The position numbers were made by a program, and so were the translations under genes. A stretch of DNA of 64,000 bases from Clostridiales bacterium (GTDB lineage Bacteria; Bacillota; Clostridia; Oscillospirales; Oscillospiraceae), in the NCBI GenBank assembly GCA_004558115.1, contig SFDT01000001.1, positions 1 through 64,000 on the forward strand. Reading direction: 5' to 3'. Each line of letters opens with the position of its first letter. The stretch's first letter is position 1. Shown piece after piece: positions 27,143 through 34,904 of the stretch. A model generated the notes under the pieces. The model saw nothing but the letters and a program-made list of their open reading frames with translations, did no database searches and was not told the DNA's origin.

Positions 27143-27661
27143 TTACTGCGCCTTGGAGGAGAAATTCGCCTCCAAGGTCTTTTTCGCTTCTTTTCCGGCT
27201 GGATTGGAAAGGAAGCTGTGCGTGGAAATTTCCATTGCCGCGATATGATACTCCATCCAGCCATGGAGTGCCAGCCGAAAGTTTTTCCGGAAGCGGGTCT
27301 TTCGAAGCAGCTTTTTTGCTTCCGGGGTGATGGTGTCCGCCAGGATCACCAGCGTCACAAAGGAGGACATGTGCTCCTTGTGGGGCTTGATCCGGCTCAT
27401 GCCTGCCTGCATGGAAAGGTCGATCTGCTTTTGCAGCGACTCCTCGTCCAACGTGTCCGCCAGGTAAAAATACGTGTAATCGTAATTTTCCACGGCGTTG
27501 AGCACATGGCGCCGGGTTATGAGGTAATTTTCATCCCGCAGGAAATAGGTGGCCGCGGCAGGAAAGCTGCCGCCCTCCACGGTCACGTCCCGCTCGATGT
27601 CGTAATGGTAGGCATACGCGTCCAGCAGCTTCTCCAGCCGCTCCTGTTTCGTCATTTCCAT
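27143..27661 (-). CDS. unknown protein encoded before cstA
   Basis: A 172-aa soluble protein that I do not recognise. It starts MEMTKQERLEKLLDAYAYHYDI, is rich in aromatic and charged residues, and has a basic central helix (KKLLRKTRFRKNFRLALHGW) and no membrane segment or signal peptide. GGAAGGTCC precedes the ATG. It is the first gene after a strong promoter, and cstA follows within 18 nt. A role in regulating or coupling CstA transport is only an inference from position. Confidence 0.75.
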   Translation of the reverse strand: MEMTKQERLEKLLDAYAYHYDIERDVTVEGGSFPAAATYFLRDENYLITRRHVLNAVENYDYTYFYLADTLDEESLQKQIDLSMQAGMSRIKPHKEHMSSFVTLVILADTITPEAKKLLRKTRFRKNFRLALHGWMEYHIAAMEISTHSFLSNPAGKEAKKTLEANFSSKAQ

Positions 27662-27954
27662 AGGAAGGTCCCCCTACTTTCTCTCCGGTGGTTTGAAGCT
27701 CCCATACTGCCGGCAGGACCCAGTGCAGACGAATCCCCTCCTGCAAATGCGTAGTCATTATACACCGCCGTGAAGAATTTGTTAAGGGGGTGCGGTAAAT
27801 TTTGTGAATAATTCGTGAACGCCCCACCTTTCGTTGTTTATTTCGTCAAATTTTTCTTCCAGGTTTTTCAAATTCTTTCGCTGGAACTACCATATTTTGC
27901 CTTCTTGTTTGTGCATATTGCTTAATCACCCATGATTTTGTCCGCCTCTGTAAA
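27662..27954 (-). other. cstA operon leader and upstream region
   Basis: No gene is supported here. On the minus strand the stretch holds the promoter at 27757-27785, a roughly 90-nt untranslated leader, and two TTCAC(G/A)AA repeats 11 bp apart upstream of the -35 that may bind an activator. The remainder to 27954 is AT-rich and shows nothing else I can support. Confidence 0.5.
27757..27785 (-). promoter_or_regulatory. promoter of the cstA operon
   Basis: On the minus strand TTAACA (27780-27785), 17-bp spacer, TATAAT (27757-27762). Confidence 0.75.
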
Positions 27955-27989
27955 ACAGTCCGCCGGGAAACATTTTCCCGGCGGACTGT
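27955..27989 (-). terminator. terminator of the GntR regulator gene
   Basis: A perfect 16-bp stem (27955-27970 with 27974-27989), 3-nt loop, then TTTTAC on the minus strand, 20 nt beyond the stop at 28009. Confidence 0.85.
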
Positions 27990-28008
27990 CAAAAAGGCAA
28001 AAAGACTG

Positions 28009-28692
28009 TTACGCTTGTAAAGTGTTGATCAAATGGCGGATATGAATGCTCATGGCGTGGCGGGCGCCGGCCTCATCCCGCTGCAGCAGAAATTCCAAAA
28101 TGACCCGGTTGTCCCCCAGGGCCGTTTCCAGCATCTGCTGGCGGTTCCCGGTGATCTGCATGATCTCGTTGACGGCGCTGTTGATGATGGGATACAGGTG
28201 GCGCATATATTCATTGTGGGACGCCTTGATGATGGCCCAGTGGAATTCCTGGTCCGCCAGCGGCCAGTCGCCGTCTTCCGCGGCGATGCGCTCCACCCGC
28301 TCCGCCTTTTTCCGGATCATATCCAGCTCCTCGTCACTGGCCCGCTGGCAGGCCAGTGCCACAGTAGCGGGCTCAAAAATGAGGCGCATCTCAAACAGGT
28401 CCTTGGCCCGCACCCGGGAGCGCAGGCCCGCCAGGGCCGTCAGGTCCAGGCCGCCCACCGGCAGCTCCTCCGCCACGAAGGTCCCCCGGCCCCGCCGGAT
28501 CTCCAGAATGCCCTGTGCAACCAGGAAGGAAATGGCCTCCCGCAGGGTAGTGCGGCTGACCTGCAATTCCTCGCTGAGCTCATTTTCATTTGGCAGCTTG
28601 CTGCCGGGGGCATAACGCCCCTCGTCCACGATCATCTCATACAGGCGGTCAGAGGTCCGCTCTGACAGCTTGACTTTTTTTGTCTCTCCCAT
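28009..28692 (-). CDS. GntR-family (FadR/FCD) transcriptional regulator
   Basis: A 227-aa regulator with an N-terminal winged helix (about 8-75; PGSKLPNENELSEELQVSRT and LREAISFLVAQGILEIRRGRGTFV) and a C-terminal FCD ligand domain (about 95-220). The latter has the metal-binding His pattern typical of FadR subfamily members (DQEFHWAIIKASHN, MSIHIRHL). It is transcribed away from the 2-oxoacid oxidoreductase operon. A dyad over that operon's -10 box is the natural candidate operator. FCD ligands are usually organic acids, which fits control by a 2-oxo or related acid. Confidence 0.9.
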   Translation of the reverse strand: MGETKKVKLSERTSDRLYEMIVDEGRYAPGSKLPNENELSEELQVSRTTLREAISFLVAQGILEIRRGRGTFVAEELPVGGLDLTALAGLRSRVRAKDLFEMRLIFEPATVALACQRASDEELDMIRKKAERVERIAAEDGDWPLADQEFHWAIIKASHNEYMRHLYPIINSAVNEIMQITGNRQQMLETALGDNRVILEFLLQRDEAGARHAMSIHIRHLINTLQA

Positions 28693-28763
28693 ACAGAACC
28701 CTCCGTGTCAGGCTGATACCGGGCTAATGCCTTTCCGGTCCGCATATTTCTGCGTCATAAAAT

Positions 28764-28792
28764 ATTATAATCTTTTTTGTCAGACAGCGCAA
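28764..28792 (-). promoter_or_regulatory. GntR gene promoter
   Basis: On the minus strand TTGCGC (28787-28792), 17-bp spacer, TATAAT (28764-28769). Confidence 0.5.
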
Positions 28793-28800
28793 GAACCCCC

Positions 28801-28842
28801 TTGACATCACATTTTGCCAGTAGTACAATGACATCATACAAC
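28801..28842 (+). promoter_or_regulatory. promoter and putative GntR operator of the 2-oxoacid oxidoreductase operon
   Basis: TTGACA (28801-28806), 17-bp spacer, TACAAT (28824-28829). An interrupted dyad, GT-N3-ATGA-N2-TCAT-N3-AC at 28823-28842, covers the -10 box and start site. The size and symmetry suit a FadR-type dimer; assignment to the divergent regulator is inference. Confidence 0.65.
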
Positions 28843-28891
28843 AAGCAGTAAAATAATACAACTCGATTTTGAATTTGCGAGGTGAACCATC

Positions 28892-29572
28892 TTGAGGGCA
28901 GATGCGATCTGCACCCACCGCGTTTCCATCGTCACCGGACACTACGGCACCGGCAAAACGGAATTCGCCGTGAACCTGGCGCTGCAGCTGGCGGCTCTGG
29001 ACCACAAGGTCATGGTGGCGGACCTGGATATCGTGAATCCCTATTTCCGGTCCCGGGAGCGGAAGGCCCTGTTCCAGGAGGCGGGCATCCGCCTGATCTC
29101 CTCCTCCCAGGCCTGCTCCGACGCCGATGTGCCCGCCCTGCCGGCGGAGCTTTTGACCATTCTGGAAAACCGGGATATCACCGGTGTGCTGGATATCGGC
29201 GGCGACCCTGTGGGTGCCCGGGTGCTGGCCCGGTTCAATGACAAGATCATCACGGAGGATTACCAGCTCATCTATGTGCTCAACGCCAACCGCCCGGAGG
29301 TCCGTTCTCCGGAGGCCGCCATCGCCTACCTGCGGGGCATTGAAGCCACCACCAGCCTCACCTGCACAGGCATCGTCAACAACACCCACCTGTGCGGCGA
29401 GACCACGCCGGAGGAGATCCGCAAGGGCGCCCGGCTGGCGGAGGCCGTCTCACGGGAGACTGGCATCCCTGTTCTCTGCCATGTGGCGGAGAAGCGCTTC
29501 GTTCCGGAATTGTCCGACCTCTCGGAACCTGTTTTTCCGATCACCATACAAATGAAAAAGCCGTGGGAATGA
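28892..29572 (+). CDS. MinD/CobQ-like P-loop ATPase
   Basis: A 226-aa nucleotide-binding protein of the SIMIBI class. It has Walker A GHYGTGKTEF near 16-25, a MinD/CobQ-like DLDIVNPYFRSRE segment near 45-57, and DIGGDPVGARVL as switch II near 101. The TTG start at 28892 follows GAGGTG by 7 nt. It heads the operon encoding ferredoxin, alpha, beta and gamma subunits of a 2-oxoacid oxidoreductase, 35 nt before the ferredoxin gene. Such ATPases often act in metallocluster or cofactor maturation; a role in assembling this Fe-S enzyme is inference. Confidence 0.8.
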   Translation: MRADAICTHRVSIVTGHYGTGKTEFAVNLALQLAALDHKVMVADLDIVNPYFRSRERKALFQEAGIRLISSSQACSDADVPALPAELLTILENRDITGVLDIGGDPVGARVLARFNDKIITEDYQLIYVLNANRPEVRSPEAAIAYLRGIEATTSLTCTGIVNNTHLCGETTPEEIRKGARLAEAVSRETGIPVLCHVAEKRFVPELSDLSEPVFPITIQMKKPWE

Positions 29573-29607
29573 GCCACGAACCTGGAAAGAAGGAGGAGTT
29601 ATCCAAT

Positions 29608-29820
29608 ATGACCGCAAAAGTAACGTTCAACTCCGACCGCTGCAAGGGCTGTGAACTGTGCGTTTCCGTTTGCCCCAAGCACATCGTTGCCATTGACAGC
29701 ACGGTCATCAACCGCAAGGGCTATCATCCCGCCACCGTGACAGACATCAGCCAGTGCATCGCCTGTGCCAGCTGCGCGAAGATTTGCCCGGATTCCATCA
29801 TCACCGTGGAAAAATTCTGA
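29608..29820 (+). CDS. 2-oxoacid:ferredoxin oxidoreductase, delta (ferredoxin) subunit
   Basis: A 70-aa protein with two [4Fe-4S] motifs: CKGCELCVSVCP (about 12-23) and CIACASCAKICP (about 50-61). It would carry electrons from the TPP-bound intermediate to free ferredoxin. AAGGAGGAG at 29590-29598 fixes ATG 29608. It belongs to the four-subunit (delta, alpha, beta, gamma) enzyme arrangement known for branched-chain 2-oxoacid (VOR) and 2-oxoglutarate (KOR) oxidoreductases. Confidence 0.92.
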   Translation: MTAKVTFNSDRCKGCELCVSVCPKHIVAIDSTVINRKGYHPATVTDISQCIACASCAKICPDSIITVEKF

Positions 29821-29838
29821 AAAAGGAGGTCATCAACC

Positions 29839-30909
29839 GTGGAAAAGGAACTTTGGAAAGGTAATGAAGCCATCGCGGAGGCCGCTATCCGCGCCGGCTG
29901 CGACTGCTTCTTCGGTTATCCCATCACCCCGCAGAGCGAGGTGCCCGAGTATTTGTCCCTGCATATGCCCCAGCACGGCAAGGTCTTTGTCCAGGCCGAG
30001 TCCGAGTTGGCTGCCATCAACATGGTCTACGGTGCCGCCGGCTCCGGTATGCGCGCCATGACCTCCTCTTCCTCTCCCGGCATCAGCCTGAAGCAGGAGG
30101 GCATCACTTACATCGCCGCCGCCGAGCTGCCCTGCGTCATCGTCAACTGCATGCGCGGCGGCCCCGGCCTCGGCACCATTCAGCCCGGTCAGGGCGATTA
30201 TTTCCAGGCCACCCGCGGCGGCGGCAACGGCGACTACCGCACCGTCGTTCTGGCGCCCTCCAACATTCAGGAGGCCGTGGACTTCGTGCAGGAGGCTTTC
30301 GACATCGCCGACTGCTACCGCAACCCCACCATGGTGGTCTGCGACGGCCTCATCGGCCAGATGATGGAGCCCATCGAGTGGCGGGACATCCCCAAGCGGG
30401 ACCTGCCTCCCAAGGACTGGGCCACCACCGGCAAGCACGGCCGTGACCACACCAACGTTGTCAACTCTCTGTACATGGACCCCGAGGAGTGCGACGATCA
30501 CAACGCTGACCTGGAAGCCAAGTACAAGCTGATGGCCGAAAAGGAAGTCCGCTGGGATATGAAGGACTGCGAGGACGCCGAGCTGGTCATCACCGCTTAC
30601 GGCACCCCCGCCCGTATCGCCCTCAGCGCACTGGAGGCTCTGCGGGCCAAAGGCATCAAGGCCGGCCTGTTCCGCCCCATCACCCTGTGGCCCTATCCCG
30701 AGAAGGCGCTGCACGACCTGGCCGGTCAGGACCATGTCAAGGCGATCCTGGACGTGGAAATGAGCGCCGGCGGTCAGATGATCGACGATGTCCGCCTGGC
30801 CGTGGAAGGCCAGAAGCCCATCTCCTACCTGGGCCACGCCGGCGGCGTGATGCCCACCATTGAGGAAATCGTGGAATCGGCCAAAAAGGCCCTGAAGGAG
30901 GCTAAGTAA
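29839..30909 (+). CDS. vorB: 2-oxoacid:ferredoxin oxidoreductase, alpha subunit
   Basis: A 356-aa subunit with the pyrimidine-binding N-terminal domain (GNEAIAEAAIRAGCDCFFGYPITPQSE, about 6-32) and the transketolase C-terminal-like domain (about 240-350). The GTG start follows AAAAGGAGGT. Overall similarity is to VorB/KorA; the strict substrate is not readable. The neighbouring branched-chain aminotransferase makes 2-oxoisovalerate, 2-oxo-3-methylvalerate and 2-oxoisocaproate available, which favours a VOR-like role in fermenting or reductively making branched-chain amino acids. Confidence 0.88.
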   Translation: MEKELWKGNEAIAEAAIRAGCDCFFGYPITPQSEVPEYLSLHMPQHGKVFVQAESELAAINMVYGAAGSGMRAMTSSSSPGISLKQEGITYIAAAELPCVIVNCMRGGPGLGTIQPGQGDYFQATRGGGNGDYRTVVLAPSNIQEAVDFVQEAFDIADCYRNPTMVVCDGLIGQMMEPIEWRDIPKRDLPPKDWATTGKHGRDHTNVVNSLYMDPEECDDHNADLEAKYKLMAEKEVRWDMKDCEDAELVITAYGTPARIALSALEALRAKGIKAGLFRPITLWPYPEKALHDLAGQDHVKAILDVEMSAGGQMIDDVRLAVEGQKPISYLGHAGGVMPTIEEIVESAKKALKEAK

Positions 30910-30910
30910 T

Positions 30911-31660
30911 ATGGCAATCGTATATCAGAAGTCCAAGGGCCTGACGGATGCCGAACTCCATTACTGCCCTGGCTGCAACCACGGCATCGTACATAAGCTG
31001 ATCGCAGAGGTCCTGGAAGAAATGGGCCTGCTGGATGAGGCCATCGGCGTTTGCCCCGTGGGCTGCTCCGTCTTCGCCTACAAGTATTTCAACTGCGACA
31101 TGCAGGAGGCCGCTCACGGCCGTGCTCCCGCCGTGGCCACCGGCATCAAGCGCACCCATCCCACCCAGCCTGTGTTCACCTATCAGGGCGACGGCGACTT
31201 GGCGTCCATCGGCGCCGCCGAGATCGTCCACGCCGCCATGCGCGGTGAGAAGTTCACCACCATTTTCATCAACAACGCCATTTACGGCATGACCGGCGGC
31301 CAGATGGCCCCCACCACCCTGATCGGCCAGAAGGCCACCACCTGCCAGATGGGCCGCACCAAGGAGCAGGCCGGTATGCCCATGCGGGTGTCGGAGCTGC
31401 TGTCCACGCTGGATGGCTGCGTCTACGCCGAGCGTGTCTGCGTCACCGATATCCCCCACCTGAACAAGGCCAAGAAGGCCATTCGCAAGGCCTTTGAAAA
31501 GCAGATGGCCGGCGAGGGCTTCACCTTTGTGGAAGTCCTGTCCACCTGCCCCACCAACTGGGGCATGTCTCCTCTGAAGGCCAAGCAGTGGCTGATGGAC
31601 AACATGGTTCCCTATTATCCCCTGGGTGTCATCAAGGAAACCAGCGCGGAGGTGAAGTAA
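30911..31660 (+). CDS. vorA: 2-oxoacid:ferredoxin oxidoreductase, beta (TPP) subunit
   Basis: A 249-aa thiamine-pyrophosphate subunit with CPGCNHGIVHKL near 18-29, CPVGCSVFAYKYFN near 48-61 and the TPP-magnesium motif GDGDLASIGAAEIVHA followed by NNAIYGMTGGQ (about 94-135). It decarboxylates the 2-oxoacid and, with CoA, releases an acyl-CoA. It starts 1 nt after the alpha subunit stop. Subunit naming follows VorA/KorB usage; function within the family is certain, substrate is not. Confidence 0.9.
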   Translation: MAIVYQKSKGLTDAELHYCPGCNHGIVHKLIAEVLEEMGLLDEAIGVCPVGCSVFAYKYFNCDMQEAAHGRAPAVATGIKRTHPTQPVFTYQGDGDLASIGAAEIVHAAMRGEKFTTIFINNAIYGMTGGQMAPTTLIGQKATTCQMGRTKEQAGMPMRVSELLSTLDGCVYAERVCVTDIPHLNKAKKAIRKAFEKQMAGEGFTFVEVLSTCPTNWGMSPLKAKQWLMDNMVPYYPLGVIKETSAEVK

Positions 31661-31661
31661 G

Positions 31662-32198
31662 ATGAAAAAAGAGATCATCATTTCCGGTTTCGGCGGCCAG
31701 GGCGGTCTGGCCATCGGCAAAAACCTGGCGGAGGCCGGCATGGACGAGGGCCTGAACGTCACCTGGGCTCCTTCTTACGGTCCTGAGATGCGCGGCGGCA
31801 CCGCCAACTGCTCCGTGGTCCTGTCCGACAAGCCGGTGGGTTCCCCCGTGTTCGCCCACCCCACGGAGCTCATCGCCCTGAACGAGCCCTCTTTGATGAA
31901 GTTTGAGGAGGGCGTCCTCCCCGGCGGCACCGTGTTCGTCAACTGCGACGTGGTCACTGACAAGGTCCAGCGTCCGGACCTGACTGCTTATTACATTCCC
32001 TGCTCCAAGATCGCTGACGAGGTGGGCAACGCCAAGGTCAGCAACATGGTCATGCTGGGCGCCTATGTGGCGGCCACCAAGGTCCTTAAGCCCGAGACCA
32101 TCGAGAAAATGATCCAGGAGATGTTTGCCGGTCCCAAGGCCAAGTTCATTCCCCTGAACATCGAGGCCTTCCACCGGGGCATGGCCTGCATCCAGTAA
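31662..32198 (+). CDS. vorC: 2-oxoacid:ferredoxin oxidoreductase, gamma subunit
   Basis: A 178-aa subunit (POR_N/gamma fold) beginning MKKEIIISGFGGQGGLAIGK, with the conserved GGQG loop at 11-14 and YGPEMRGGTANCSVVLSD near 45-62. It completes the four-subunit enzyme and starts 1 nt after the beta gene. A GC-rich hairpin follows 31 nt downstream, so the operon is P-loop ATPase, delta, alpha, beta, gamma. The symbol follows the VOR convention and is tentative. Confidence 0.9.
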   Translation: MKKEIIISGFGGQGGLAIGKNLAEAGMDEGLNVTWAPSYGPEMRGGTANCSVVLSDKPVGSPVFAHPTELIALNEPSLMKFEEGVLPGGTVFVNCDVVTDKVQRPDLTAYYIPCSKIADEVGNAKVSNMVMLGAYVAATKVLKPETIEKMIQEMFAGPKAKFIPLNIEAFHRGMACIQ

Positions 32199-32229
32199 AC
32201 CATTTTCCTCCCGCTCTTACCAAAGCACA

Positions 32230-32258
32230 CTGGCCCGGCGAAATAATCGCCGGGCCAG
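32230..32258 (+). terminator. terminator-like hairpin after the oxidoreductase operon
   Basis: CTGGCCCGGCGA and TCGCCGGGCCAG form a perfect 12-bp stem with loop AATAA. The T-rich stretch (TCCCTCCTTTTTTC) starts only about 10 nt later. Confidence 0.6.
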
Positions 32259-32303
32259 CGATGTATTCCCTCCTTTTTTCAGTCTTTCTGTGCATTTTGA
32301 CCA

Positions 32304-32332
32304 TTGACTTTATTCCTTCAACAGCGTATAAA
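32304..32332 (+). promoter_or_regulatory. promoter of the ilvE T-box transcript
   Basis: TTGACT (32304-32309), 17-bp spacer, TATAAA (32327-32332). Two GTTATAATC/A repeats follow at 32340-32358. Confidence 0.75.
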
Positions 32333-32359
32333 GGTAATAGTTATAATCAGTTATAATAT

Positions 32360-32617
32360 ATGCGATGAACGGGACAGGTCCTGGGTACACGCTCTTTCAG
32401 AGAGCTGCCGGTCGGTGCGAGGCAGCAGGAGCCGCCGCAGGGTGTCACCCGGGAGCAGTCCGCAGAACGGGATCTTCCCTTGTATACGGACCGGACGCCC
32501 TCCGATATCGGGGCATTTGAGCGGCCGCCGTTTCCGGCGGCAATGAGAGTGGTACCACGGAAGTGTGACTTTCGCCTCTCCTGTATGACAGGCAGGATTG
32601 CGCGAAGGTCTTTTTTT
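32360..32617 (+). ncRNA. T-box leader of the branched-chain aminotransferase gene
   Basis: The T-box bulge AGAGTGGTACCACGG lies at 32546-32560. A terminator follows: GACTTTCGC (32567-32575) with GCGAAGGTC (32602-32610), seven Ts to 32617, and an inner CCTG/CAGG stem. Stem I carries AGAGAGCTGCC and GGTCGGTGCGAGGCAGC, resembling the usual AG-bulge and distal loop. ATC at 32472-32474 is a weak candidate specifier (Ile); Leu or Val cannot be excluded by eye. Confidence 0.9.
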
Positions 32618-32653
32618 ATAGCTTCAAACCAAAAGTAAGGGAGAGTTTTTGAA

Positions 32654-33730
32654 ATGTTGGATATCAAGATCACGAAAGCCGCGACCCTCAAGGCCAAGCC
32701 TGCCGACGAGACCAAGCTGGGCTTCGGTAAGATTTTCACCGATCATATGTTCCTGATGGAATATACCCGCGGCCAGGGCTGGCACGATGCGCGCATCGTC
32801 CCCTACGCCCCCTTTGTTCTGGACCCTGCCTGCGTGGTGTTCCACTATGCCCAGGAGATCTTTGAGGGCATGAAGGCCTACCGCGCCGTGGACGGCACCA
32901 TCCAGCTGTTCCGCCCCGACTGCAACGCCCAGCGCATGCAGGATTCCTGCGACCGCCTGTGCATCCCCACCATCCCCGTGGAGGATTATATCCAGGCTGT
33001 GAAGGCCCTGGTGGAAGTGGAGAAGGACTGGGTCCCCCACACCGAAGGCGCCTCTTTGTACATCCGTCCCTTCATCTTTGCCACTGACGTGGGCCTGGGC
33101 GTTCACGCCAGCCCCACCTATACCTTCTGCATCATCGTCTCCCCCTCCGGCGCCTATTATGCCGAGGGCATCAACCCCGTCCGCATCTACGTGGAAGACG
33201 AGTATGTCCGTGCCGCTCCCGGCCTGACCGGCTTCACCAAATGCGGCGGCAACTACGCCGCCTCCATCAAGGCCGGCGAGGTCGCCGAGGAGAAGGGCTT
33301 TGCCCAGGTCCTGTGGCTGGACGGCGTGGAGAAGAAGTACGTGGAAGAAGTCGGCAGCATGAACATCATGTTCAAGATCAACGGCAAGATCTATACCGCT
33401 CCCTGCGAGGGCACCGTGCTGCCCGGCGTCACCCGCCGCAGCTGCATCGAGCTGCTGCGCGACTGGGGCTATGAGGTCGAGGAGAAGCATGTGGCCATCG
33501 CCGACATCATGCAGGCCGGCCATGACGGCACTCTGGAAGAGGTCTTCGGCACCGGCACCGCCGCCGTGGTCTCTCCCGTCAAGGAGTTGGACTGGAAGGG
33601 CGACAAAGTCTTCATCTGCGACGGCAAGATCGGCCCCCTGACCCAGAAGCTGTACGATACCATGACCGGTATGCAGTGGGGCAAGATCCCCGATGACAAG
33701 GGCTGGATCGTTCCCGTCTGCAAGGGCTGA
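32654..33730 (+). CDS. ilvE: branched-chain amino acid aminotransferase
   Basis: IlvE exchanges amino groups between glutamate and the 2-oxo acids of Leu, Ile and Val with pyridoxal phosphate. The 358-aa class IV aminotransferase shows FVLDPACVVFHYAQEIFEGMKAYR, RPDCNAQRM, TKCGGNYAASIKAGEVAEEKGFAQVLWLDG (split here around the PLP Lys region) and EEVGSMNIMF. The length fits the ~355-aa BCAT form. A T-box before the gene couples it to charging of a branched-chain tRNA. The oxidoreductase operon upstream may use or supply the same 2-oxo acids. Confidence 0.95.
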   Translation: MLDIKITKAATLKAKPADETKLGFGKIFTDHMFLMEYTRGQGWHDARIVPYAPFVLDPACVVFHYAQEIFEGMKAYRAVDGTIQLFRPDCNAQRMQDSCDRLCIPTIPVEDYIQAVKALVEVEKDWVPHTEGASLYIRPFIFATDVGLGVHASPTYTFCIIVSPSGAYYAEGINPVRIYVEDEYVRAAPGLTGFTKCGGNYAASIKAGEVAEEKGFAQVLWLDGVEKKYVEEVGSMNIMFKINGKIYTAPCEGTVLPGVTRRSCIELLRDWGYEVEEKHVAIADIMQAGHDGTLEEVFGTGTAAVVSPVKELDWKGDKVFICDGKIGPLTQKLYDTMTGMQWGKIPDDKGWIVPVCKG

Positions 33731-33754
33731 GCTTCCAGGTGATACATTTAATAT

Positions 33755-33785
33755 AAAAGGAGGAGCGTTCGCTCCTCCTTTTTAT
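33755..33785. terminator. ilvE terminator
   Basis: AAAAGGAGGAGCG and CGCTCCTCCTTTT pair perfectly around a 2-nt loop, with T- and A-runs on both sides. Confidence 0.9.
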
Positions 33786-33789
33786 CATG

Positions 33790-34362
33790 TTATGCGTTTG
33801 CCGCCTCCAGGACCCGCAGCACCTGCTCCTGCGGCATCTCCCGCAAAGGCCGCAGCGGCGCCGGAGCCTCGTCATACATTCCGATGGCCTTTTCAAACCA
33901 GGCCACATCCCGCCAGGCGCCGTCCTTGTACCCGGTGCTTTTTTGAACGCCCATGAGGTGGAAGCCCATGGCCCGGTGCAATCCCTCGCTGGCCGGGTTG
34001 GGCACGGTGACCAGGGCATAGACCGTTCGGACACCCTGGAGCCGCAGCAGCTCCATCAGGGCGCCGTACAGCCGGCGGCCCACGCCCCTCCCCCGGACCT
34101 CCCGGTCCAGGTATATGGACAGCTCCGCGTTCCACTGGTAGGCCGCCCGCTCCGCCTGGCGGTGGGCGTAGGCATAGCCGATGATGCGCCCATTCTCCCG
34201 GCAGACCAGATACGGGTAGCAGGCGGAAATGTTCCGGATACGCTCCGTGAACTCCTCCTCCGCCGGCGGCGCGCATTCAAAGGTAATGGGCGTTTCCATA
34301 TACTGGCTGTAAATGGCCAGCAGCTCTCCCGCGTCCTGCAAGGCTGCGAATCCGATCTCCAT
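33790..34362 (-). CDS. GNAT-family N-acetyltransferase (phosphinothricin acetyltransferase-like)
   Basis: A 190-aa GNAT protein with the acetyl-CoA loop EVRGRGVGRRLYGAL (about 107-121) and the PAT/Bar-like opening AGELLAIYSQYMETPITFE and GYAYAHRQAERAAYQW. Members acetylate phosphinothricin, methionine sulfone or other amines; the native substrate is unknown. The ATG at 34362 follows GGGAGGAAAC; 30 further codons upstream are open but cross the preceding terminator. Confidence 0.85.
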   Translation of the reverse strand: MEIGFAALQDAGELLAIYSQYMETPITFECAPPAEEEFTERIRNISACYPYLVCRENGRIIGYAYAHRQAERAAYQWNAELSIYLDREVRGRGVGRRLYGALMELLRLQGVRTVYALVTVPNPASEGLHRAMGFHLMGVQKSTGYKDGAWRDVAWFEKAIGMYDEAPAPLRPLREMPQEQVLRVLEAANA

Positions 34363-34384
34363 ATCAGTTTCCTCCCAAGTCAAA

Positions 34385-34422
34385 AGCAGCAGGGACGCAC
34401 AGCCTTGTACGTCCCTGCTGCT
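34385..34422 (-). terminator. terminator of the zinc-ribbon membrane protein gene
   Basis: AGCAGCAGGGACG (34385-34397) pairs with CGTCCCTGCTGCT (34410-34422), with TTTTG after it on the minus strand. The stem begins at the stop codon. Confidence 0.75.
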
Positions 34423-34853
34423 CAGGTTTTCGCTTGGATCTGCGCGCCGCACTTAGGGCAGGTGATGATGATCTTCCCCTTGCCCACCGGCACCCGGCAG
34501 ATGGTCTTGCACTGCTTGCAGGTAAAGTATTTGTGGTCCTTGTCGGCATGGCGGGCCTTGGCTCCCTGGCTCCGGTTTTTCATGCCCCACATCCAGTTCA
34601 GATATTTGGTGTTCTCTCCCTGCCGCTTATAGAGCTTCTTGGAAAACATGCGGAAGAAGATGAGGACCATCAGCGGCCACAGCAGCAGCTCACAGATCCG
34701 GGCCCCCACGCCCAGCTTCGCCAGGGAACACACCATCTGCACAATAAAAATGCCCAGATACACCCGCAGCAGCGCCACATTCAGCTGGTCCATGCCATTT
34801 CGGCCGTACATGAACCGTGCAAAAGCATTGCCGACCTTGCGGAAAACTCCCAT
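34422..34853 (-). CDS. membrane protein with C-terminal zinc ribbon
   Basis: A 143-aa protein with two hydrophobic segments (about 27-45, VALLRVYLGIFIVQMVCSL, and about 52-68, ICELLLWPLMVLIFFRMF). A basic linker follows, then a C-terminal zinc-ribbon pattern C-X2-C (CKQC) and C-X2-C (CPKC) separated by about 15 residues. It would sit in the membrane with the ribbon in the cytoplasm. I know no function for it. It diverges from htpG across a shared palindrome. Confidence 0.75.
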   Translation of the reverse strand: MGVFRKVGNAFARFMYGRNGMDQLNVALLRVYLGIFIVQMVCSLAKLGVGARICELLLWPLMVLIFFRMFSKKLYKRQGENTKYLNWMWGMKNRSQGAKARHADKDHKYFTCKQCKTICRVPVGKGKIIITCPKCGAQIQAKT

Positions 34854-34904
34854 AACACAGGACTCCTTTTCCGGCGCGGAGGGGCGCCGGTCAATTTTTC
34901 TCTT

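Noticed and set aside
32347..32739. 130-codon minus-strand frame across the ilvE T-box
   Set aside because: It lies opposite the T-box leader and the ilvE start, without protein-family features.
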